Positions 31,425-40,683 of a DNA stretch of 64,000 bases are shown in pieces. The notes beneath the pieces are model-generated. The model had not been told where the DNA came from. It was given only the letters and a program-made list of their open reading frames with translations, and searched no databases. The translations under genes were made by a program, and so were the position numbers. Source of the stretch: Myxococcaceae bacterium (lineage in GTDB: Bacteria > Myxococcota_A > Polyangia > Polyangiales > Ga0077539); contig SCUS01000157.1 in NCBI GenBank assembly GCA_004297725.1, forward strand, positions 1-64,000, written 5' to 3'. Numbering within the stretch: position 1 is the first letter of the stretch; each line of letters opens with the position of its first letter.

Positions 31425-32732
31425 TCAGACCCACGGCCGTCCGAGGAGGCCGAGCGACGCGCAGGCCGCGAGCGGAACGCACGTTACGACCACGTAGGCG
31501 AGCGCCTCGGCGTCGGCGACGGAGCGCGCTGCGGCGATGGCGCGGAGCACGGCGGCCCGATCGCCCTCGACGTAGTCGTCCGGCCCGAGGGCGGGTACGT
31601 CGCGGTAGTGGGACGTCGCTCCGACGACACTCCGCAACAACACCACCGGGCCTGCGTATGCCGGGTCGGTGCCGTTCGCCCGGAGGCGCGCTTCGCTGCC
31701 CTCGAGCACCAGTTCGCCGTCGCTCGTCCGCGTCGCCTCGCGCCACGCCGAGGGCTCGCCGAACGCTCGGCGGAAGGCCCTCGCTCGGCGCAACGTGGCC
31801 GCGGCCGCGGCGAAGCCGACCACCGCCGCGAGGGTCCAGGACATCGGGGGCGCGAGGTCGTGGGCGAGTCGGCGGAGCGTCGGGGTGAAGACGTGACAGT
31901 CCGCGAGGTCGAGCGCCCGCGGCGTCCACACGTCTGGGACGTAGAGCACGTTGCGGCGCCGATCGATGCGCGGTGATTGTTGGTACCCCGGGTACAGCCA
32001 GCGTGTGGGGCGGCCGCCTGCGTCGGGGGCTTCGAGGCTCACCGAACCTGCCCGATTCCAGATGGTGCACCGGCCCACCGGCATCGCGATGACCTGATCG
32101 GGGGTCGATGCGCTCGCGTCCGGGTCCGGGACCGAGATCAGTCTGGCGATGTACTCGTTGGGACTCGGGTGGTCGAGGTGACGGACCGCGGCGCCGGGGA
32201 CGAGAAGCACGCCGAGCGCCATGGCCACGACGAGCATCGGCCGCGCTGCGACCGCGAGCAGACGGCGGGGCAACAGGCCGAACCCGAGGGCGAACAGGGG
32301 CACCGCAACCCAGAGGAAGCTGGTCACCATGGTCGAGAGGTTCCGCGGCGGGTTGTCCGCGAACTGCGCGAGGCGAAACATTCCGCCACCGACCTGATCG
32401 ATCACGAAGGGTACCTGGGCGACGACGGCCGCCGTGAGCGCGAACACGGTGCGAAGGCGCGGCGTCGGGTCGCCCGCCATCGCGTCGGGGAGCTCGCGTG
32501 GAGCCATCCACCGGACCGCCGCGAGGAGCAGCCACGGCAGCGCGGCGTCGATACGACCCACTCCGTTCTCAATCGACAACATCCCGAGGAACAGTCCCCC
32601 GAAGGCGAGGAGCAGGCCGCCCCCGAACATCCGCAGGTAGCCGGGCGAGCCCGCGGCGGAGTCGGGCACGCTTCGGGCCCCGCGCAGCCACGTGGCAGGG
32701 GACAGCGGCGACCCCATCGTCACGACATCCAT
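31425..32732 (-). CDS. Polytopic membrane protein of unknown function
   Basis: A 435-residue protein from ATG 32732 (MDVVTMGSPLSPATWLRGAR). There are about five hydrophobic helices in the first 200 residues (LLLAFGGLFLGMLSIENGVG; TVFALTAAVVAQVPFVIDQV; SFLWVAVPLFALGFGLL; ARPMLVVAMALGVLLVPGA). A hydrophilic domain of about 110 residues follows, then another helix (MSWTLAAVVGFAAAAATL) and a cytoplasmic-like domain with a final hydrophobic end. No known transporter or enzyme motif is visible. Divergent from the kinase gene, with 272 nt between. Confidence 0.7.
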   Translation of the reverse strand: MDVVTMGSPLSPATWLRGARSVPDSAAGSPGYLRMFGGGLLLAFGGLFLGMLSIENGVGRIDAALPWLLLAAVRWMAPRELPDAMAGDPTPRLRTVFALTAAVVAQVPFVIDQVGGGMFRLAQFADNPPRNLSTMVTSFLWVAVPLFALGFGLLPRRLLAVAARPMLVVAMALGVLLVPGAAVRHLDHPSPNEYIARLISVPDPDASASTPDQVIAMPVGRCTIWNRAGSVSLEAPDAGGRPTRWLYPGYQQSPRIDRRRNVLYVPDVWTPRALDLADCHVFTPTLRRLAHDLAPPMSWTLAAVVGFAAAAATLRRARAFRRAFGEPSAWREATRTSDGELVLEGSEARLRANGTDPAYAGPVVLLRSVVGATSHYRDVPALGPDDYVEGDRAAVLRAIAAARSVADAEALAYVVVTCVPLAACASLGLLGRPWV

Positions 32733-33004
32733 CGGAGCATCGTACCGGCGACGGCCCCAGCGCGGGGCGCCCGAAAGCTCACCCGGCTCGCGAGCCCTCC
32801 CCCGCCGTCGTCGCTCGTCGAAGCTCGAGCCGTCGTCCATCCAAGGCGTCGTCGCCCAGGATCGCCTCCTCGTGCGCCGCGATGACGACCTTCCGCATCA
32901 CGTCCTGACGGTGACCGCGGCAGTGCGCAGGGATCCTCGATTGCACGCGCCCCGCCCCGAGCGTAGCGTCGCGCCGGAGAGCGGCGGGGGGGGAGGCCCA
33001 GAGC

Positions 33005-34381
33005 GTGTCGACGAACGTCACGGAGGAGACCGAGTCCGAGGATCCGTTGCAGCCGGGCGCGATGTTCGGTCGCTACGCCATCGTGCGGAGGATCGGCAAG
33101 GGAGGGATGGGGGCCGTCTACGAGGCGACGCACGTGGACCTCCAGAAGCGCGTGGCGCTGAAGACGCTTCACCCCGAGTTCGCGCGCGACGCGACCATCC
33201 GGGCGCGGTTCCTCCAGGAGGGCAAGGCCGCCTCGCGGCTCCGACACCCTCACGTCGTCGACGTCTCGGACTTCGGCGTGCAAGACGGCAACGCCTACCT
33301 GGTGATGGAGTACCTCGAGGGCGAAGGGCTCGACGCGCTCCTCGAGCGCGACGGGGCGCTGGAGGTCGAGAGAATCGCCGAGATCCTGCTGCCGATCTGC
33401 TCGGCGGTGTCGGCGGCCCACCGCGAGGGCATCGTCCACCGCGACCTCAAGCCAGAGAACGTCTTCCTCGCCCGCAACGCCCTCGGCCAGACGCTGCCCA
33501 AGGTGCTGGATTTCGGGATCTCCAAGCTCGACGACCCGGCGTCGGGCTTCGCGCGCACGGGCTCCTCTGCCCTCCTGGGGACGCCCTATTACATGTCCCC
33601 CGAGCAGGCGCAGGGGGCCAACCGCGTCGACGCCCGCAGCGACCAGTACGCGCTCGGCGTCATCGCGTACGAGTGCGCGACCGGGCAGAGGCCCTTCGAC
33701 GCCGACGCGCTGTTCGTGCTGCTCAAGCGCGTCGTGGAGGGCGACGCGCGACCGCCGCGCGCCCTGCGGCCGGACCTCCCGATCCCCTTCGAGCGGATGA
33801 TCCTCCGGGCGATGAGCGTCGACCCGGGCGACCGCTTCCCCTCCGTCGAGACCTTCGCGGCCGAGCTCGTGGCCTTCGCAGGCTCGACCGCTCGCACGAC
33901 GTGGGAGCCGCTGCTCGCGCACGCGACAGCGCCGTCGCCCTCGGGCGGCCCTGGCCGCGCCGCGCCGACCAGCACCCTCAACGCCAGCGCCGCGGAGATC
34001 CCCGCGCGCACCCCTGACTCACTCCGCAAGGGGCTCCTCTGGACCGCCGTCGCCGTCGCCGTCGCGTGTGCGTTGGTCGCGGCCGGCTCGGCGCTCACGC
34101 GGCGCCCTTCGGTTGCCGGCCCGGCGGCGTCGGCCCCGGTTACGGTCCTGAGGCGCGAGGTAATCGAGGCGCCGACGGTCGCCCCGACGCCCGCCGTCGT
34201 GGCGGTCGTCACGACACCGACGGCGCCGCCGCCGGCCACGGCGTCCACGGTCGTCACGTCGGCCGCCCGGTCGCCGGGTGCGCGTCGGCCGGCCCGCCCT
34301 CGGGGGAGAGCGACGTCCTTGGCGCGGCCCCGCCCCGACGCCGTCGAGCGTGGGACCAATGGCGCGTCCATCGAGGAGTGA
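33005..34381 (+). CDS. Transmembrane serine/threonine protein kinase (Pkn type)
   Basis: A 458-residue kinase starting at GTG 33005 (GGGGAGG upstream). It has the Gly-rich loop GKGGMGAVYEA (31-41), Lys53 in VALKTL, catalytic HRDLKPEN (145-152), DFG (169-171), and YYMSPE closing the activation loop with several Ser/Thr. After the kinase domain come a Pro/Thr linker, one membrane helix near residues 343-362 (LLWTAVAVAVACALVAAGSA) and a periplasmic Pro/Thr/Arg-rich tail. All catalytic residues are present. The next gene starts 3 nt after the stop, so the kinase probably acts with the PEGA protein and perhaps the FG-GAP lipoprotein. Confidence 0.93.
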   Translation: MSTNVTEETESEDPLQPGAMFGRYAIVRRIGKGGMGAVYEATHVDLQKRVALKTLHPEFARDATIRARFLQEGKAASRLRHPHVVDVSDFGVQDGNAYLVMEYLEGEGLDALLERDGALEVERIAEILLPICSAVSAAHREGIVHRDLKPENVFLARNALGQTLPKVLDFGISKLDDPASGFARTGSSALLGTPYYMSPEQAQGANRVDARSDQYALGVIAYECATGQRPFDADALFVLLKRVVEGDARPPRALRPDLPIPFERMILRAMSVDPGDRFPSVETFAAELVAFAGSTARTTWEPLLAHATAPSPSGGPGRAAPTSTLNASAAEIPARTPDSLRKGLLWTAVAVAVACALVAAGSALTRRPSVAGPAASAPVTVLRREVIEAPTVAPTPAVVAVVTTPTAPPPATASTVVTSAARSPGARRPARPRGRATSLARPRPDAVERGTNGASIEE

Positions 34382-34384
34382 CCG

Positions 34385-35428
34385 ATGAGAGTCTGGACGA
34401 GAGGTCGGATGACGGCGCCCGCGGTGCTGCTCTCCGCCGCGACGGCGTCGTCGCTCGCGGGGGCGCAGTCGGGCCCGTGTGCAGGCCCCATCCACGCGGG
34501 CGTCGAGCTGCGGCGGCAGCGACGTGACGCCGAGGCGCTGGCGGTGTTCCGGGAAGCCGCGGCGGCGTGCCGCGAGCCGCGGCTCCGGGTGCAGATGGCG
34601 GAGGCCGAACAGGCGCTGGGGCAGTGGGTGCCCGCGGCGCGGGACCTCCGCGAGGCGCTGGCCGTCCCCGGCGACTCGTGGGTGGAGCAGCGCCGGCCGC
34701 GGCTCCTCGAGGAACTCCGCACGATCGAGCAGCACGTCGGCGGGGTCATGGTCGTCGGCGGGGTCCCGGGCTCCGAGGTCCTGCTGGACGGCGAGCGCGT
34801 GGCCGAGCTGCCGATGGTCCGCGCCGCGCCCGCAGTGGTCGGCACGCTGCGCCTCGAGGTCCGACGGGCCGGGTACTACGTCATCTCGCGATCGATCACG
34901 GTGGAGGCTGGCCACGACGCGCAGGAGTCCATCGAGATGCGCCCGATGATCGCCGAGCAGGCTCCGCCGCCCGCCCCGATCGCCCGCGAGCCCGCCCCGG
35001 CCGCCGCGGCGACCGTCGTGGCCACGCGGGGCGCCGCGCCGCGCGATACCGCCCGACTGCCCCCCGAAGCGGGATCGTCGCGGCGCTCGTGGGCCCTCGG
35101 CCTGGGCATCGGCGCGGGCGCCGCGCTCGTCGCAGGGGTCGTGGCGCTCGCGGTGCGCGAGGGTCGGGCGTCGGCGTTCAACGACAACCCCGCGTGCTTC
35201 GAGTACCAGGGCGCCGCCTTCGGTGGCGGCGAGTGCGAGCGGGCGCAGGCCGCAGTCGGCACCACGACGGCGCTGGCGATCGGGGCCTTCGTAGCGGGCG
35301 GCATCGCGGCCGGGGCGTCGATCGTGCTCCTGGTCACGGGGCCTGACCGGCCGCGGGAGACCGCCCGGGTGGTGCGGTGCGGCGTCGGGCCCGGCCTGAT
35401 CGGCCTGGCGTGCGGCGGGACCTTTTGA
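34385..35428 (+). CDS. PEGA-domain membrane protein
   Basis: A 347-residue protein: signal sequence (PAVLLSAATASSLAGAQ), TPR-like N-terminal repeat (AGVELRRQRRDAEALAVFRE), a PEGA domain at about 120-190 (GGVPGSEVLLDGERVAELPM, VRRAGYYVISRSI), a Pro/Ala linker and two C-terminal hydrophobic segments (ALGLGIGAGAALVAGVVALA; LAIGAFVAGGIAAGASIVLL). PEGA proteins are commonly encoded beside Pkn kinases in myxobacteria and are thought to act in the envelope. Only 3 nt separate it from the kinase stop. Confidence 0.85.
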   Translation: MRVWTRGRMTAPAVLLSAATASSLAGAQSGPCAGPIHAGVELRRQRRDAEALAVFREAAAACREPRLRVQMAEAEQALGQWVPAARDLREALAVPGDSWVEQRRPRLLEELRTIEQHVGGVMVVGGVPGSEVLLDGERVAELPMVRAAPAVVGTLRLEVRRAGYYVISRSITVEAGHDAQESIEMRPMIAEQAPPPAPIAREPAPAAAATVVATRGAAPRDTARLPPEAGSSRRSWALGLGIGAGAALVAGVVALAVREGRASAFNDNPACFEYQGAAFGGGECERAQAAVGTTTALAIGAFVAGGIAAGASIVLLVTGPDRPRETARVVRCGVGPGLIGLACGGTF

Positions 35429-35450
35429 CGGAATGGAAGGGACCGCTGTC

Positions 35451-37436
35451 ATGAACGCGACCCGATCGAGCCTCGTGTTGATCGCGGCGCTGGTGGGCTG
35501 CACGGGCCTCCGCCAGGGCGTCCCGGACGCCTCGACGGGAGGGGACCTCGGGGGATCCGAGGTCGCAGACGGTGGAGCCGCCGATGTCCCACCCGACGCG
35601 CCTGCGGTACCCGATGCCCCGGGCGCTGACGTCGTCGAGGGTGGGGTGGATGCCGATGGCGGGGCCTTCGACGCGGCCTTCGATGTCCCACGGGAGTCGG
35701 GCGCCGACACCGGGAGCGGCGACGTGGGGCACGTCGATGCGGGCAACGCGGTCGATGTCGGGACGGACCTCGGTCCCGTCGATTCGGGCGTCGCGGACTC
35801 CGGGGTCGTCGACTCCGGGGCGCCCGATGTGCCTCCGTCCAGCGTCCTGGCGCCGCGGCCGATCGCGCCGCTCTCGACGGCCACGGTCACGTCGCGTCGA
35901 CCGACGCTGCGCTGGGTCCTCGCGGCGGCGACCGACGGCGCGCGGGTCGAGATCTGCGCCGATCGGGCGTGCGCGACGGTCGAGCGCACCCTCGTGGCCT
36001 CCGGCCGCTCGACGGCACCGGACGCCGACCTCACGCCGGGCGTCCATTTCTGGCGGCTGTTCGGGCGCGCGGGCTCGACCTCGGGGGCCGTACCCGGGCC
36101 TACGTGGCAGTTCTCCGTCGGCGCGACCACGGCGCGCGTCGACTCGAGCTGGGGATCATCCACCGACCTCAACGGGGACGGCCGCGCGGACCTGGTGATC
36201 GGGGCCGACGGCCTCGATGCCAGCGGGGGAAGGGCCTACGTGTACCCCGGCGACGGCTCGGAGCTTTCCGCGATGCCCGGCGTGCGACTCCTCGGCGGGA
36301 GCGGCTCCAACGCCCACTTCGGCTACGCGCTCGCGAGCGCCGGCGACGTCAATGGGGACGGCTTCGCCGACCTCGTCGTGGGCGCATACGGGGCCAACGA
36401 CCTCGCCGGACGGGTGTCGGTGTACCGCGGGGGCCCGGCCGGCATCGCCGCGACGCCGGACTTCGTCCCGATGCCTCCGACCACCGGAGCCAACGAGCTC
36501 GGGTCGAGCGTCGCCGGCCTTGGCGACGTGAACGGGGACGGCTACGGCGACCTGGCGCTCGGGGCCCCCGGGGCTCAGGGCACCGCGACCGACGACGGAC
36601 TCGTCTACATCTACCTCGGGCGGGCGACCGGGCTCTCCGTCGGACCCAGCGCGACCCTGTCCGCGCCGGGCCTGACCCACGCGCAGTTCGGGACCGTCGT
36701 CGCGAGCGCGGGCGACCTAAACGGCGATGGCTTCGGAGACCTCGCGGTCGGAGCGGAGCTGGCGGACTCCGCTGCGGGGAGGGTCTTCGTCTACCTCGGC
36801 TCCGCGGCGGGAATTCCTTCGACGCCGAGCGTGACCCTGCCCGCCCCGGACGGGGCCGCGGGGCATTTCGGAGCGACCATCGCGTGCGCCGGTGACGTCG
36901 ACGGCGACGGGTACACCGAGCTGCTCGTCGGCGCCCCGCAATGGAGCAGTCGCACGGGCCGCGCCTACCTCTTCCGCGGCAGCGCGACCGGACCGCCCGC
37001 CGTGGCGAGCGTCACCTTCGCGCACGCGGGCGCCGCCGACGATCGCTTCGGGCAGGACGTCGCGAGCGCGGGCGACCTCAACGGCGACGGCTTCGGCGAC
37101 GTCGCGATCGGCGCGTCCGGGCTCAACATCTCCACCGGACGTGTGAGCGTGTACCTCGGGCGCGCCGCGGGCCTCTCGACCGCCCCGAGCCTCACCCTCG
37201 CGGGACCCCACGGGTATTCGGCCCGCTTCGGGCTCTCGATCACGAGCCTCGGCGACGTGAACGGTGACGCGCTGGACGACCTCGCCGTCGGTGCCCCGTC
37301 TCCGAGCGGTCCAGGGTGGGCGGACATCTTCCTCGGCACGGCGAGCGGGCTGACGCCGACGCCCGCCCGGGTCATCGCGTGCCCCGACGGGTCGGGCGGG
37401 ACCTTCGGCAGGGCGGTCGCCGGGGTCGGGCGATAG
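35451..37436 (+). CDS. FG-GAP (integrin-alpha-like) repeat lipoprotein
   Basis: A 661-residue lipoprotein from ATG 35451 (GGAAGGG upstream); lipobox ALVGC. A Gly/Asp/Val-rich acidic tether runs for about 120 residues, then a fibronectin-like stretch (PTLRWVLAAATDGARVEICA), then seven FG-GAP blades with calcium-binding DxNGDGxxDL/DxDGDG motifs (such as DLNGDGRADLVIG, DVNGDGFADLVVG, DVDGDGYTELLVG). These fold as a beta-propeller and usually bind ligand in a Ca-dependent way. It follows the kinase and PEGA genes on the same strand with short spacing, so co-transcription is likely. Confidence 0.88.
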   Translation: MNATRSSLVLIAALVGCTGLRQGVPDASTGGDLGGSEVADGGAADVPPDAPAVPDAPGADVVEGGVDADGGAFDAAFDVPRESGADTGSGDVGHVDAGNAVDVGTDLGPVDSGVADSGVVDSGAPDVPPSSVLAPRPIAPLSTATVTSRRPTLRWVLAAATDGARVEICADRACATVERTLVASGRSTAPDADLTPGVHFWRLFGRAGSTSGAVPGPTWQFSVGATTARVDSSWGSSTDLNGDGRADLVIGADGLDASGGRAYVYPGDGSELSAMPGVRLLGGSGSNAHFGYALASAGDVNGDGFADLVVGAYGANDLAGRVSVYRGGPAGIAATPDFVPMPPTTGANELGSSVAGLGDVNGDGYGDLALGAPGAQGTATDDGLVYIYLGRATGLSVGPSATLSAPGLTHAQFGTVVASAGDLNGDGFGDLAVGAELADSAAGRVFVYLGSAAGIPSTPSVTLPAPDGAAGHFGATIACAGDVDGDGYTELLVGAPQWSSRTGRAYLFRGSATGPPAVASVTFAHAGAADDRFGQDVASAGDLNGDGFGDVAIGASGLNISTGRVSVYLGRAAGLSTAPSLTLAGPHGYSARFGLSITSLGDVNGDALDDLAVGAPSPSGPGWADIFLGTASGLTPTPARVIACPDGSGGTFGRAVAGVGR

Positions 37437-37476
37437 GTCGCGCGGGAGGCGGTGCGACGCGACCGGGACTCGGCGG

Positions 37477-38159
37477 GTGACGCCGCCCGACGGCGCGCCC
37501 TTCGACCTCACCCGCGACGAGCAGACCGTCCTCGATCACGACGGGGTCCGCTACGTGGTGCGCCACGGCGCCGTCGCCGAGCGGCTCCCGACGCTCCGCA
37601 CGGACCGCCTCTTCGGCGCGGCCACGGCGCTCTCCCTCGTCGGCATCCTCGCAGCGGGCACGTAGCTGCGCGGCGTCGACCACGACGACTGCCTGACCCG
37701 CGACGACGACGACACGCTGCGCCTGCTGATCGCGCACGGTCCGCCGCCGCGGGCGGTGTCGTACGCGCCGACGCGCGCCGCGGGGGGCGTCGGCACCGAG
37801 GGCGGCACCGGGCTCCCCGCACCGGGCGACGAGGGAGCTTCGGGGTTGCGACGCGCGCCGCAGACCTCGCGCAGGGGCCACGGCCGCGCCGCCGCGGAGG
37901 CGGCCCTCCTGGTGCGGGCCCAGCGCTCGCTGGAGAGCCACCCGGAGGCCTCGCTCGGGCTGCTCGACACGCATGCAGGCTTCGCCCATCCGCGGCTCGC
38001 GGAGGAGCGCGAGCTGCTCGCGGTGCTGGCGCTCCAGAGGCTCGGCCGCGACGAGGCGATGCGGGTGCGAGGCGAGGCGAGGCGATGCTCGCGCGATGGC
38101 CGATGGGAGCGGCCGCGCAGCGAGTGCGTCGGCTGCTCGGGCCGATGCCCTCGCCGTAG
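37477..38159 (+). pseudogene. Degraded membrane-protein gene ending in a duplicated domain
   Basis: The frame begins at ATG/GTG-like start 37477 (MTPPDGAPFDLTRDEQTVLD), has a hydrophobic segment (LFGAATALSLVGILAAGT), and stops at TAG 37663-37665. The same frame then continues with protein-like sequence (LRGVDHDDCLTRDDDDTLRL) to the duplicated domain. There a 5-bp expansion (three GAGGC units instead of two, near 38083-38097) shifts the frame. Two independent lesions make this a pseudogene. Restored, it would be a single-pass protein whose C-terminus equals that of the sigma partner at 29212. Confidence 0.7.
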
Positions 38160-38304
38160 GCGCGCGACGATTGTCTGAAGGGACGGGGACGTTCCCCGCA
38201 ATGGGGGAACGGAGAAGCCGTGAAACGACCTGTGATGACGAGAACGCTTGCCTGCCTCGGTGCGACCATCCTTGCGGGCTGCCTCAACACCGTGACCATC
38301 GCTG
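37891..38304 (+). repeat. Duplicated segment, copy 2
   Basis: 414 nt matching 29752-30160 apart from scattered substitutions and a 5-nt GAGGC slippage insertion. It carries the broken C-terminal domain, the intergenic hairpins and the start of the second Kazal lipoprotein. Confidence 0.9.
38185..38214 (+). promoter_or_regulatory. Mutually exclusive hairpins, copy 2
   Basis: GGGGA-CGT-TCCCC (38185-38197) and GTTCCCC-GCAATG-GGGGAAC (38191-38210), followed by GGAG and GTG 38220. The core is identical to copy 1, although flanking positions differ between the two duplicates. Confidence 0.45.
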
Positions 38305-39179
38305 TCCCGCACGACGGGGCGCCGGACGCGGGCACACCTTGGGACCTCGGCGCACCCGAGGTCATCGCGTGGGTCGATGCCGGGGGCCCCACCACCAACG
38401 TCGACGTCGCCCCTCTGCGCGACGTGACGACGACCGGGGACGGCGGGGAGGTGCCAACCGCCTCGTGTTCGGCGACCCGCTGCGCCGCAGGCGAGCAGTG
38501 CTGCCTGACGACGGGGCGGTGCTTCGACCCGCGGCTCTCGACGGGCGCGTGCACGGCGCCGCCGCAGGACTCGCGCCGGGAGCGGACGTGCGCGTCCAAC
38601 GCCGACTGCGCGGCGAGCGAGTTCTGCGAGTCGGATCGGGACTTCTGTCTCGGCGCGGGCCACTGCACGCAGCGCGGCAACTGCGGCACCTGCGTCACCG
38701 GCACCCCGGGCCGATGCACGGTGTGCGGGTGCGACGGCGTGAACTACCCCGACATCCAGACCTCGTGTCTCGCGGGTGTCCGCGCCGTCGGCCACGCGTC
38801 GGGTGCATGCGGCGCCCGATCCACGGACCCCGACGCCGGGCTGGCCCGCATCGCCTGCGCGACCGCGGCGCACTGCCCCGCCGGTCAGAGCTGCTGCGCG
38901 ATCACGGGCGTCTGCTTCGACACGACGTGCTCCGCCTGCTGTCGTGAGCCGCCCGCGGGAACCCGCTTCCCGTGCGTCACCAACGCGCAGTGCCAACGGG
39001 GGGAGTTCTGCCAGAGCGACGGGTGCGACACACCGGGCGGCTGCGTGTCGATCCGGAGCCCCTCGAACTGCAGCGGCGTCGTCGAGCAGGTGTGCGGGTG
39101 CGATGGACGCACCTACGTCAACACGTGTTGGGCGGCCTCGGGTGGCACCCGCGTCGCCCACTCGGGGGCCTGCCCGTAG
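38220..39179 (+). CDS. Kazal-type lipoprotein (paralogue 2)
   Basis: A 319-residue paralogue of the protein at 30076, starting at GTG 38220 with identical first residues (KRPVMTRTLACLGATILAGC). The acidic tether differs and is longer (GAPDAGTPWDLGAPEVIAWV). Cys modules and both Kazal-like motifs (VCGCDGVNYPD and VCGCDGRTYVNTCWA) are conserved. Unlike its upstream neighbour it is intact, so the duplication seems to have kept the secreted lipoprotein while the adjacent gene decayed. Possible protease-inhibitor or adhesion role; not shown. Confidence 0.85.
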   Translation: MKRPVMTRTLACLGATILAGCLNTVTIAVPHDGAPDAGTPWDLGAPEVIAWVDAGGPTTNVDVAPLRDVTTTGDGGEVPTASCSATRCAAGEQCCLTTGRCFDPRLSTGACTAPPQDSRRERTCASNADCAASEFCESDRDFCLGAGHCTQRGNCGTCVTGTPGRCTVCGCDGVNYPDIQTSCLAGVRAVGHASGACGARSTDPDAGLARIACATAAHCPAGQSCCAITGVCFDTTCSACCREPPAGTRFPCVTNAQCQRGEFCQSDGCDTPGGCVSIRSPSNCSGVVEQVCGCDGRTYVNTCWAASGGTRVAHSGACP

Positions 39180-39211
39180 TGACGGCGCCCGCCGCGACTC
39201 GGACTGGCGCG

Positions 39212-39511
39212 CTACGGCGTCTCGTGGACGCGCCGCCACTCCGCGACGGCCTCGGCCGGAACGTCGTTCGGATAGCAGTACGGGGCCTCTCCCCCCTCGC
39301 GCGACCAGGCGCTGCGCCGCCCGCAGGCGCGGCCGCGCGAGTCCCGCTGATAGGGGCAGGGACAGCGCCCGTCGTAGGCCTCGATCGACTCGCGGATGAG
39401 GGCGCGGCGCACCTGCTCGTCGGTGAGGCGAGCGGTCTGCGCCAGCGCCGAAGCCCTGGCGGAGAGCAGCGAGGCCAGGAGCAGGGCGGCGACGACGCGG
39501 TGCTTCGACAT
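39212..39511 (-). CDS. Small secreted Cys-rich protein (CPCPY family)
   Basis: A 99-residue protein from ATG 39511 with a signal peptide (MSKHRVVAALLLASLLSARA) and a mature domain bearing YDGRCPCPYQRDSRGRACGR, RSAWSREGG and a final CYP. This motif set belongs to a small family of secreted bacterial proteins with unknown function. The first 30 codons recur as a truncated copy at 53080-53208. Longer starts upstream lack a signal peptide. Confidence 0.8.
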   Translation of the reverse strand: MSKHRVVAALLLASLLSARASALAQTARLTDEQVRRALIRESIEAYDGRCPCPYQRDSRGRACGRRSAWSREGGEAPYCYPNDVPAEAVAEWRRVHETP

Positions 39512-39652
39512 GCGATGACGCGGCACGATAACCCGGCCCCGCGCTCGCCCGTCTCGACTTCGCCGACCACCGTGCCGCTGAGCGCACCCCCTGCCCTGCC
39601 GCTCACCCAGGCGGTGCCTCTGCGTCGCGGCCGAAGCTCCTAACGCTCTCAC

Positions 39653-39910
39653 TCACAACCGCCGACGGACGCGATTCAAGCTCACGGCGAAGGACTCGGC
39701 GAAGCGCTCGGAGCCGTAGACACACGCCACGATCCGCGCCCGAGCCGCCAGCCACTGCAGTCGCCCCACGATGGTCGCCTCGCTGCCGGTCGACGAGGCG
39801 ACGATGGTGGTCCCGCGCGGGAGGCCACTGGAGGACCCGGTGAAGTCCGCCGCGACCTGCGCCTCGTGGGCCGCGCCGAGAGAGGTGTGGTCCCAGAACG
39901 CGACGTGCAC
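39653..39910 (-). CDS. Hypothetical protein, 85 residues
   Basis: From GTG 39910 the frame reads HVAFWDHTSLGAAHEAQVAA and later VGRLQWLAARARIVACVYGS, an alternation of strands and helices that looks like a small alpha/beta domain. No strong ribosome site and no family recognised. It follows the oxidase-fold gene on the same strand by about 55 nt. Uncertain. Confidence 0.4.
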   Translation of the reverse strand: MHVAFWDHTSLGAAHEAQVAADFTGSSSGLPRGTTIVASSTGSEATIVGRLQWLAARARIVACVYGSERFAESFAVSLNRVRRRL

Positions 39911-39965
39911 ACGGAGAAGCGGCCTAACGGCTCAGGAATTGTTCGCGGCCACGGATGCACGAGTG

Positions 39966-40604
39966 CTACGCGCCCGATTCCCTCCCCGGGCGCTCGGCTT
40001 CCATCCGCCGCAGCTGCGCTTCGAGCTCCTCGATCCTCCTATCGCGCGCAGCCAGCGCCTCGGCCACATCGGCCGCGTCCATCTTCACCGGGATGTGCTT
40101 CGGGCAGTTGACGTCCCACGCCGCGACGCGGATGAGGATCACCCGCTCGGGCCTCGCCGCGTAGCCTTCGGGCGTGAGCCGCGCGAGCAGCGCCGGGTCG
40201 TCCTCGACGACCTCCGCCTCGCCCCAGACCTTCACCCTCCGGCGGTGCTCGTAGTCGATGAGGAAGACGTGCACCTTCGGATTCTCCGCGAGGTTGCCCA
40301 GCGAGATGTACTGACGATTTCCGCTGAAGTCCGTGAAGCCCAGCGTCGACTCATCCACCACCCGCAGGAAGCCCTTCGGGCCGCCCCGGTGCTGGATGTA
40401 CGGCTGACGCCCCGCGTTGGCCGTCGCCAGGAAGAAGCTGTCCCGCTCGGCGATGAACGCCGCCAATCCCTCGGTCACGCGGGTCTCCCAGCCCTCCCCC
40501 TGCTCCATGCGCGCGTAGGCCTTGCGCGAGCCCTTGCTCGCCTGCACGGCCTTCACCGCCCCGGTAAACGCCACGTCGCTCGGTACCGCCCTCGCCTGTG
40601 CCAT
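39966..40604 (-). CDS. Pyridoxamine 5'-phosphate oxidase-fold flavoprotein
   Basis: A 212-residue protein with GAGGAGG 6 nt upstream of ATG 40604. The split-barrel flavin-binding core is visible in FLATANAGRQPYIQHRGGPK (about residues 57-76), GFTDFSGNRQYISLGNL and VHVFLIDY, the pattern of general-stress/PNPOx-like proteins. The C-terminus is a helical Glu/Arg tail. It probably binds FMN or F420 and reduces small substrates. It is divergent from a LysR-type regulator with a palindrome between them, so it is the likely regulated gene. Confidence 0.88.
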   Translation of the reverse strand: MAQARAVPSDVAFTGAVKAVQASKGSRKAYARMEQGEGWETRVTEGLAAFIAERDSFFLATANAGRQPYIQHRGGPKGFLRVVDESTLGFTDFSGNRQYISLGNLAENPKVHVFLIDYEHRRRVKVWGEAEVVEDDPALLARLTPEGYAARPERVILIRVAAWDVNCPKHIPVKMDAADVAEALAARDRRIEELEAQLRRMEAERPGRESGA

Positions 40605-40683
40605 CAGGCACCTCCTCTCGCACTCTCGGTCCACCGTGCACCCCCTCGCCCGTCCCAACAATCCGCCCCATTGACAGTTCACC

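Noticed and set aside
37663..37665. TAG as a recoded codon
   Set aside because: The organism's tRNA-Sec reads UGA, and a second frame-breaking change lies downstream, so loss of function is simpler.
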